Position numbers and translations under genes: made by a program. Of a stretch of DNA of 59,478 nt, positions 54,543-59,478 are shown piece by piece (the first letter of the stretch is position 1; every line of letters starts with the position of its first letter). Under the pieces are notes generated by a model that searched no databases, was not told the DNA's origin, and saw only the letters and a list, made by a program, of their open reading frames with translations. This DNA is from a virus: positions 1-59,478 of IMG/VR virus record IMGVR_UViG_3300045935_000034. One strand, 5' to 3'.

Positions 54543-56008
54543 CCAATTACGACCACCCACTCTCGCGGATGCTGATAGCGGCCGGACTGCTGGAGCCGGA
54601 GACCCCGCCACCGGTCGGGGTGATGACGTTCGTATTGCCCGCGAGCAACCCGGACGACCCGGCGGCGACCCGTTACGCGCAGGCCGCGCTACGCAGCGAA
54701 GCGCAGGGGCTCGCCTCCTGCGCGGAGGGCGGGCGCAATCACGCGTTGAACAGGGCCGCGTACTCACTCGAAAGGCTAGTAGCGGGCGGCTATCTCGACG
54801 CGGCGCAGGTCGTCGACACGCTGACCACGGCGGCTCGCGCCTCTGGTCTCGGTGACGCTGAGATAGCTCGCACCATCGCGTCGGGAACCCGTGCGGGTGC
54901 ACAGAACCCGCGCACAGTGCAGCTCGACAGCGAGTCAGACGGCATCGCGCCCGGCTACACCCTCACCCCGGAAGACCTGATCGGGCCAGTCGCTGACCAG
55001 GCGAAAGTCAGTGACGGCACTCAGCCGCCCTACATCGGGACGTCCCCGTGGTCGTTCGTCGACCTGTCGGCGCACATCGCGGGGACGCACGAGCCGCAGG
55101 CGACCGGCGTGCTGTATCGCAGCGACGGGCTCGGCCTGTTCTATCCAGGAGAGATCTCCTGGTTGCAAGGCGAGAGCGAGTCGGGCAAGTCGTGGGTGGC
55201 GCAAATCGCGGCTGCCGAGACGATTCAGGCAGGCGGGGACGTTCTCTACATCGATTACGAGTCCAACCCCGCGCAGATGGTCGCCCGATTGAAGTATCTC
55301 GGCGTGACGGCCGAGCAGTTCTCACACTTCTTCTACATCCGGCCACAACACCCGGCGCTGTCGCTGCTGTGTATCGGCGACTTCACCTATCTGATGGGTC
55401 AGAAGTACGTCCTGGTCGTGCTCGACGGGGTCACCGACGCGTTGGGCGTCGAGGGTAAGTCGATGCTCGACAACGACGAGGTAGCCGCGTGGATGCGGAC
55501 AATCCTGCGACCGCTCGCCCAGCACACGGGCGGGGCGGTCGTCGCCGTTGATCACGTGACCAAATCGAACGACGCGCGCGGGAGGTTCCCGATCGGGGCT
55601 CAGGCGAAGCTGGCCGGAGTGACCGGCGTGGCCTACCTCGTCGAGCCGGTCACCGCGTTCGGGATGGGGATGGTCGGGGAGCTGGCGATGCGTGTCGTCA
55701 AGGATCGGCCCGGGGAAATCCGGCCACGCTGCGGTGAGTACAGGGTCAGCGACAGGTCTCAGGAGGTCGCTCGCATCACGATCGACGCGAGCGTCACGCC
55801 GTACGCCTACCGCATCGCGCCGCCCGGGAACCTCGTCATCACGGCGCGCCCAGCGCTCGAACGCTGTATCGAGGCGCTGGAAAACCTCGGCGTCAACCCG
55901 ACTGCCGGACGGCGCACCGTGGATCATTTGCTGCGCGCCAAAGGGCACGACTTCAGCGCTCGCACGATTCAGGCGGCGCTCGTTTACCTGCGTGAAAACG
56001 AGCTCTGA
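54539..56008 (+). CDS. RepA/DnaB-like replicative ATPase
   Basis: 489 aa from the ATG at 54539. A helical N-terminal region (residues ~40-115, GLASCAEGGRNHALNRAAYSLERLVAGG) precedes a RecA-like core: Walker A LQGESESGKSWVAQIAA near 220, DVLYIDYESNPAQMVARLKYLG, Walker B VLVVLDGVTDAL near 300, GGAVVAVDHVTKSND and RGRFPIGAQAKLAGVTGVAYL. A C-terminal winged-helix-like end (TAGRRTVDHLLRAKGHDFSARTIQAALVYLREN) could bind the origin just downstream. It is the helicase of the primase-helicase pair. Confidence 0.85.
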   Translation: MTNYDHPLSRMLIAAGLLEPETPPPVGVMTFVLPASNPDDPAATRYAQAALRSEAQGLASCAEGGRNHALNRAAYSLERLVAGGYLDAAQVVDTLTTAARASGLGDAEIARTIASGTRAGAQNPRTVQLDSESDGIAPGYTLTPEDLIGPVADQAKVSDGTQPPYIGTSPWSFVDLSAHIAGTHEPQATGVLYRSDGLGLFYPGEISWLQGESESGKSWVAQIAAAETIQAGGDVLYIDYESNPAQMVARLKYLGVTAEQFSHFFYIRPQHPALSLLCIGDFTYLMGQKYVLVVLDGVTDALGVEGKSMLDNDEVAAWMRTILRPLAQHTGGAVVAVDHVTKSNDARGRFPIGAQAKLAGVTGVAYLVEPVTAFGMGMVGELAMRVVKDRPGEIRPRCGEYRVSDRSQEVARITIDASVTPYAYRIAPPGNLVITARPALERCIEALENLGVNPTAGRRTVDHLLRAKGHDFSARTIQAALVYLRENEL

Positions 56009-56010
56009 GG

Positions 56011-56213
56011 GTGGTTCCCAAGGCGGTTCCGGGCCCTTTTTCGGGGAGTGGTTCCCAAAACGCCGAAAACGGTTCCCATGACGACGACGACATGACAGAT
56101 CCCCTGCGTGAGGCGGTTCCATGCATGGGAACCAAAAATCCGAAACGGTGCCTAACCGAGGGTGGTTCCCTGGCCCCCCTACTACGTAGTGGGGCCAGGG
56201 GAACCACCCTCGG
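56011..56213. other. Iteron-like array and long inverted repeat: candidate replication origin
   Basis: Eight copies of the heptamer GGTTCCC or its hexamer GGTTCC in about 200 bp: + strand at 56013, 56025 (6-mer), 56050, 56071, 56115 (6-mer), 56164; inverted GGGAACC at 56127 and 56199. The right half is a 58-bp inverted repeat (arms 56156-56177 and 56191-56213, one bulged base; loop 56178-56190 containing ACTACGTAGT). It directly follows the replication ATPase gene. Iterons beside their initiator gene are typical of theta origins. Confidence 0.6.
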
Positions 56214-56265
56214 CCATAAGAGCAAAGAGACCAGGACCACGACGAGCACGAGAGAGAGGATCACG

Positions 56266-56514
56266 ATGGACACGACCGCTCCCCACAAAGGGCAGGGAAG
56301 CTCCCGTAGGCCCGAGGACGACGCCGACCCGCAGACCGTGCACGAGCACCCTGCGGAAGTGGGCGGCACAGGCCTCCCCGGCGAGGACGGCCGCGAGGGC
56401 GTGGCCGACGCGCTCTGGGCGATTCACGCCGAGCTGGTTCACGCGAACCTGGCTCGCGAGTCGTGGGCGCGCCAGATATTCGAGCTACTCGCCGCAGCCA
56501 AGGAGGAAGCGTGA
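56266..56514 (+). CDS. Unknown helical protein
   Basis: 82 aa from the ATG at 56266 with GAGAGG upstream; the frame is open back to 56011, but that part is the repeat array. Polar disordered N-terminus (HKGQGSSRRPEDDADPQTVHEHP), then EGVADALWAIHAELVHANLARESWARQIFELLAAAKEEA as one or two amphipathic helices. No family recognised. Confidence 0.55.
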   Translation: MDTTAPHKGQGSSRRPEDDADPQTVHEHPAEVGGTGLPGEDGREGVADALWAIHAELVHANLARESWARQIFELLAAAKEEA

Positions 56515-56996
56515 TGGTTGACCATGCAGAGCGGGCGCTGATCGGGGCGGCAGCCAATCGCAAGGGCAAAGCCGCGGAACAGGCTGTCGCGCGATACCTG
56601 CGTGAGCATGGCTGGCCCGACGCGGCGCGGACGGTGCGAACCGGCTGGGCGAACGAGCGCGGCTCGCGTGCAGACGTCGGCGACATCGACGGCACGTCCC
56701 GGCTGGTGTGGCAGGTCAAGACCGGGGCGTCGGATATGTCGGGGGCGAGCGTGCCGCGCTCGCTGGCCGAGACGGTAAACCAGGCTATCGCGGCGGGCGC
56801 GGATTACGGCCTGCTCGTCGTGCGCCGCTCGGGCAAGTCCGACCCCGGGCAGTGGTGGGTGTGGCTGGGCGCTCGCGACTTCCGCGACCTGCTGCGGGGC
56901 GACGTGTTCCCGGCGGGGACGCTCGTCGATTTCCCCATCCGTGCCCAGCTCGGTGATCTCGTCGGGCTGCTGAAGACAGCCGGGTACTCGGCGTGA
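56514..56996 (+). CDS. Holliday-junction resolvase-like PD-(D/E)XK nuclease
   Basis: 160 aa from the ATG at 56514 (AAGGAGGA upstream). NRKGKAAEQAVARYLREHGWPDAARTVRTGWANERGSRADVGDIDGTSRLVWQVKTG shows the archaeal Hjc/RusA-alternative pattern: conserved Glu, then G-D-I-D and Q-V-K forming the D...E/Q-x-K active site. Continues ADYGLLVVRRSGKSDPGQWWVWL. It would resolve recombination intermediates. Stop overlaps the next GTG. Confidence 0.75.
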   Translation: MVDHAERALIGAAANRKGKAAEQAVARYLREHGWPDAARTVRTGWANERGSRADVGDIDGTSRLVWQVKTGASDMSGASVPRSLAETVNQAIAAGADYGLLVVRRSGKSDPGQWWVWLGARDFRDLLRGDVFPAGTLVDFPIRAQLGDLVGLLKTAGYSA

Positions 56997-57295
56997 GCCG
57001 CGCGGGGATGGGCGACGTGTTGCCGAACTCGTTGCCGCTGACGCCGGATCAGGATCAGGCGACCCGGCGTAGCGCGGCCCTGCTGGTAGCCACCTTCGCT
57101 CGTGACGCTGCGGATTGCGCCCAGCTACTCGACGCTCTCGGCCTCACTGTGGACGGCTCAGCGAAGCCGACGCCGCCGTGTGACCCGAAGTCGTGGGGCA
57201 TTCGGCACGGTGCTCAGCGCAACCGGCCGAAGAGGAAGAAAACGCCGGGCCAAGGAACGTCGCCGTGGTTCAACGAGTACACCAGGAGCACGTGA
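56993..57295 (+). CDS. Unknown basic protein
   Basis: 100 aa from a GTG. DQDQATRRSAALLVATFARDAADCAQLLDALGLTVDG is helical, followed by basic PKSWGIRHGAQRNRPKRKKTPGQG. Located among recombination/replication genes; may bind DNA. The frame that shares this region (starting 57102) is only an upstream extension of the following gene. Confidence 0.6.
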   Translation: MSRAGMGDVLPNSLPLTPDQDQATRRSAALLVATFARDAADCAQLLDALGLTVDGSAKPTPPCDPKSWGIRHGAQRNRPKRKKTPGQGTSPWFNEYTRST

Positions 57296-57296
57296 C

Positions 57297-58028
57297 ATGA
57301 GCGCACATCGCTGCCACCGAGGATCACGCTGCGCCGCGTGGGAGCGCGGAAACCCCGAATCCGTGCGGCTGGGCGCCGCGATCAACGCCGAGGCCGGGCT
57401 GTGCGAGACCTGCACGCGGCATCTTGCCCGCGCGCTCGACGAGCTGCCCGGCGATTACGTGAACGTCTCGGCGCTGCTAACCCCGGGCAGCCGTGGCGCG
57501 CGGGAGTTCGTCACCGGGTCGGCAGAACGGCCGATCCCGATCAGGGTCGACATAGACGCCATGCTGCGCGACATCGCGCACGAATCGGCCTGCTGGGCGG
57601 AATCCACCGCCGAGGTTCTCGGCGTCGTCGTCGACACCCAGCACGCTCGTGACGCTCGTGTCGGGTTCTCGGTGCAGAAACACACGCGCCTGCTCAGCGG
57701 GGCGCTCAGCGTGCTGCTGAGCCTGCGCGACGTCGAGCACGGGGCGTGGGCCTACGGCGATTGGATGGTGCTCGCCCGAGACGGCCTCGATGCGGCGAAC
57801 GTGTTTCTGGACCTGCACCAGCGGGCCCGGTCCGTCACGGGAGCTGTCGCCCTGGTCAACGCGCTGCCTGAGCCGTGTCCGCGCTGTGAGTCGCGGGGTT
57901 TGGAGCGCCCGGACGGCAGCGAGACGATTGCGTGCAGTGTGTGCGGTCAGTACTGGACGTGGGACGACTATCAGCGGTTGTGCACGATTGTGTGCGACCA
58001 CAACGGGTATGCGGGGTTCGCCGCGTGA
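57297..58028 (+). CDS. Protein with N- and C-terminal zinc modules
   Basis: 243 aa from the ATG at 57297. N-terminal HRCHRGSRCAAWERG and AGLCETCTRHLARALDELPGDYVNVSALL; C-terminal PEPCPRCESRGLERPDGSETIACSVCGQYWTWDDYQRL is a clear four-Cys zinc ribbon. The middle (LRDIAHESACWAESTAEVLG) is helical. This architecture is common in actinophages as an unassigned early protein. Confidence 0.7.
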   Translation: MSAHRCHRGSRCAAWERGNPESVRLGAAINAEAGLCETCTRHLARALDELPGDYVNVSALLTPGSRGAREFVTGSAERPIPIRVDIDAMLRDIAHESACWAESTAEVLGVVVDTQHARDARVGFSVQKHTRLLSGALSVLLSLRDVEHGAWAYGDWMVLARDGLDAANVFLDLHQRARSVTGAVALVNALPEPCPRCESRGLERPDGSETIACSVCGQYWTWDDYQRLCTIVCDHNGYAGFAA

Positions 58029-58408
58029 GTCCTTATCAGACGGTCGGGGATAATTGGCCCTGGCCGGCAGATACGCCAATGGAGCGCGCGCGCCGTGTCG
58101 GCCGGTCCTATCGCGACGCGCTCGCCGAGCGGGACCCGGAACGCTGCGGCTATCTCGACCGCAGAATGACCGCGCTGGGTCAGCGATGGGTGGTGCCCCG
58201 CCGGGTGACGTATGAGCCCGACGAGCTGCTCACGGTCGGCGCTGTCGCCGAGATGTGCGATGTCCAGCGTGGGACCGTCGCCCAGTGGCGTCGGCGTGGG
58301 CTTGTCGTGACGGCGACCCCTGACGGGACGCGATATCGCGTGTCAGACGTGCTCGCCTATCACGCGAGACTGCGACAACGGCGCGTCCCGGTTGGCGAAA
58401 AGGGATGA
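58025..58408 (+). CDS. MerR/excisionase-type HTH protein
   Basis: 127 aa from a GTG overlapping the previous stop. The C-terminal half LLTVGAVAEMCDVQRGTVAQWRRRGLVVTATPDGTRYRVSDVLAYH is a classic HTH_17/MerR-like DNA-binding domain of excisionases; the N-terminal half (RVGRSYRDALAERDPERCGYLDRRMTALGQRWVV) is helical. Candidate recombination directionality factor for the serine integrase, or a replication regulator. Confidence 0.7.
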   Translation: MSPYQTVGDNWPWPADTPMERARRVGRSYRDALAERDPERCGYLDRRMTALGQRWVVPRRVTYEPDELLTVGAVAEMCDVQRGTVAQWRRRGLVVTATPDGTRYRVSDVLAYHARLRQRRVPVGEKG

Positions 58409-58420
58409 CTGTACTACTGT
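58392..58420 (+). promoter_or_regulatory. Rightward promoter at the end of the HTH gene
   Basis: TTGGCG (58392-58397), 17 bp, TACTGT (58415-58420), the clearest sigma-A-type pair in the right arm. The start would lie near 58427, giving a roughly 200-nt leader before the ATG at 58630. Confidence 0.5.
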
Positions 58421-58528
58421 GGCGAGCAGGCCCCCATATGTCCACATGCCCCCGTGAAGGGCACTGCTGGTTTCGTGGGGATCTTCTCGGCAACGACGAG
58501 TAAGGGGAGTTCCTCGTCACTGCCGGAC

Positions 58529-58601
58529 ATCAGGCAAGGGCTCGTGAGGGTGCTGTGGTGCGCAACTACCTTTCTCGCGAGCCCTTGTCTGATACAGCAC
58601 C
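58529..58601 (+). promoter_or_regulatory. Structured leader RNA upstream of the terminal small genes
   Basis: Arms ATCAGGCAAGGGCTCGTGAG (58529-58548) and CTCGCGAGCCCTTGTCTGAT (58574-58593) pair in 18 of 20 positions. The loop segment GGTGCTGT (58549-58556) can also pair with ACAGCACC (58594-58601) just after the 3' arm. The stem is too long for a simple simultaneous pseudoknot with no linker, so these are probably alternative structures. No coding support in 58409-58629. Confidence 0.55.
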
Positions 58602-58629
58602 ACATCCCCCTATGGAGGGACACAGCCCC

Positions 58630-58836
58630 ATGCCCTCGATCATGATCGTGTTGGGCTGGTCGCTGATCGCACTGGCCTCACTCGCTGTCTGCTACGGCGC
58701 CGGGTTCTATCTCGGGCGTACGCATGAGCGTGAACGCAGAGCAGCACGCACACGACCGGCAGCACCGTCCGAAGTAGACGATTCAGTGCTCGACGAACAT
58801 ATCTCCCCATCCCCGCGCAAGACATGGCAGCCCTGA
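58630..58836 (+). CDS. Small membrane protein
   Basis: 68 aa from an ATG with GGAGGG upstream. MPSIMIVLGWSLIALASLAVCYGAGFYLGRTHERERRAARTRPAA: one N-terminal transmembrane helix and a basic, then acidic, cytoplasmic tail. No recognised family. Confidence 0.6.
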   Translation: MPSIMIVLGWSLIALASLAVCYGAGFYLGRTHERERRAARTRPAAPSEVDDSVLDEHISPSPRKTWQP

Positions 58837-58867
58837 CCCGCCGACACCCTCTGTGGAGTGCACACCC

Positions 58868-59104
58868 ATGAGCATCAACATCACAGCGAAGATCAAGTGT
58901 CAGAGCAAGACAGACCAGGGCGACGGCGACGACATGCGCGCCATGCTGACCTTTGCCCCGGACTACGGCGAAGGACGCAACGCATCATGGGCAGCGATGA
59001 CGCCCGCGCTCAGTCTCGTGATGACAGTGAAGGCGGCCGTTGCCGAGCAGTTCGAGCCCGGCACCGCGTATACGCTCACGTTCACCCCTGACGACGACAG
59101 CTAG
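58868..59104 (+). CDS. Unknown small protein
   Basis: 78 aa. MSINITAKIKCQSKTDQGDGDDMRAMLTFAPDYGEGRNASWAAMTPALSLVMTVKAAVAEQFEPGTAYTLTFTPDD. A beta-rich fold with one helix; similar proteins occur near the right ends of many actinophage genomes. No function known to me. Confidence 0.65.
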   Translation: MSINITAKIKCQSKTDQGDGDDMRAMLTFAPDYGEGRNASWAAMTPALSLVMTVKAAVAEQFEPGTAYTLTFTPDDDS

Positions 59105-59112
59105 CAGGGCGC

Positions 59113-59475
59113 GTGCCCACTCGCCCGCCCCGGGTGTGTGCGATGTGCGGCGCCCCGGCGCGCGGGCACTGCACGTGCCGCCCGCAGGTGCGCCGGGACA
59201 GTGACCGTGCTCGCGGCACCGCCGCCGAACGAGGCTACGGCGAGCACTGGCGTGCTGTCCGTCGTGCGTACCTGAGGGCACACCCGCTGTGCGTGCTCTG
59301 CGCCCGACTCGCGAACGTCGCAGATCACCACCCCGACACCCGCCGGGCACTGCTCGCCGAGCAGGTACCGGACCCTGATGCCTGGTACCGACTGCGGTCA
59401 TTGTGCAAGCAATGTCACGACAGGCACACGGCGCGCACCAGCCCTGGCGGGTGGACTTGGCGCAGCACACCGTGA
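59113..59475 (+). CDS. HNH endonuclease next to the genome end
   Basis: 120 aa from a GTG. VCAMCGAPARGHCTCRPQVRRDSDRARGTAAERGYGEHWRAVRRAYLRAHPLCVLCARLANVADHHPDTRR, then LRSLCKQCHDRHTA. This is the HNH fold with the structural CxxC pairs (CVLC, CKQC), the catalytic D-H-H and final His/Asn positions. HNH proteins encoded beside terminase stimulate cos cleavage in HK97-type phages, so it likely acts at the junction of the window's two edges. Confidence 0.9.
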   Translation: MPTRPPRVCAMCGAPARGHCTCRPQVRRDSDRARGTAAERGYGEHWRAVRRAYLRAHPLCVLCARLANVADHHPDTRRALLAEQVPDPDAWYRLRSLCKQCHDRHTARTSPGGWTWRSTP

Positions 59476-59478
59476 CCC

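Overview
The window looks like an entire, or nearly entire, temperate siphovirus genome of a high-GC actinobacterium. Evidence for the host group: GC-rich codon use with many GTG starts, an Lsr2-like nucleoid protein, an XRE/DUF5753 (WhiJ-like) regulator paired with a DUF397 protein, and a ReqiPepy6 Gp37-like tail protein. DUF5753/DUF397 pairs are typical of Streptomyces, Pseudonocardia, Nocardia and relatives; the host genus cannot be fixed from sequence alone. An HNH endonuclease gene lies at the extreme right edge and the terminase genes lie near the left edge, as expected if the two edges are the physical genome ends (HNH next to terminase across a cos junction).

Layout. 0.2-2.4 kb: ParB-like protein, Mom-like DNA-modification protein whose 3' end overlaps a tRNA-Gly-like gene, a small zinc protein, and a lone leftward histone-H1-like gene. 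2.6-13.1 kb: small and large terminase, portal-MuF fusion, HK97 protease, major capsid, head-tail connectors, tail terminator, tail tube, tail-assembly chaperones with a -1 frameshift. 13.1-30.3 kb: tape measure carrying two peptidoglycan-degrading domains, distal tail and tail hub proteins, lysis genes (GH25 endolysin, holin candidates) and an unusual fibre set (collagen-like, HAEG-repeat, pectate-lyase-fold proteins). 30.7-43.8 kb: almost entirely leftward small genes in chains of overlapping start and stop codons, including many HTH, RHH and zinc-ribbon proteins, Lsr2 and a large serine integrase; a rightward WhiJ-like/DUF397 pair interrupts it at 34-35 kb. 44-59.5 kb: mostly rightward early genes: a divergent repressor/Cro-like switch at 46.8-47.0 kb, C5-cytosine methyltransferase, PD-(D/E)XK exonuclease, exported DUF1524 nuclease lipoprotein, prim-pol, RepA/DnaB-like ATPase, an iteron-like origin candidate, resolvase, an excisionase-like HTH protein and HNH.

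The most unusual signals are not genes. (1) The 10-mer TGGCCGGCAC occurs 12 times on the + strand left of 40.7 kb and 3 times, only inverted, right of 47.6 kb, whatever the direction of the surrounding genes. (2) Longer repeats built on that core occur in two pairs, and each pair brackets a leftward gene cassette that has its own terminator. (3) A two-stem H-type RNA pseudoknot, perfect by hand pairing, sits between the tail-tube gene and the tail-assembly chaperone gene. (4) An array of GGTTCCC repeats with a 58-bp inverted repeat follows the replication ATPase. (5) A tRNA-like fold is embedded in the 3' end of the mom-like gene.

How it fits together: left and centre encode DNA protection, packaging, virion assembly and lysis; the leftward block encodes lysogeny maintenance and integration; the right arm encodes the lytic/lysogenic switch, replication and recombination. 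All function calls come from reading protein motifs by eye; no database search was run.
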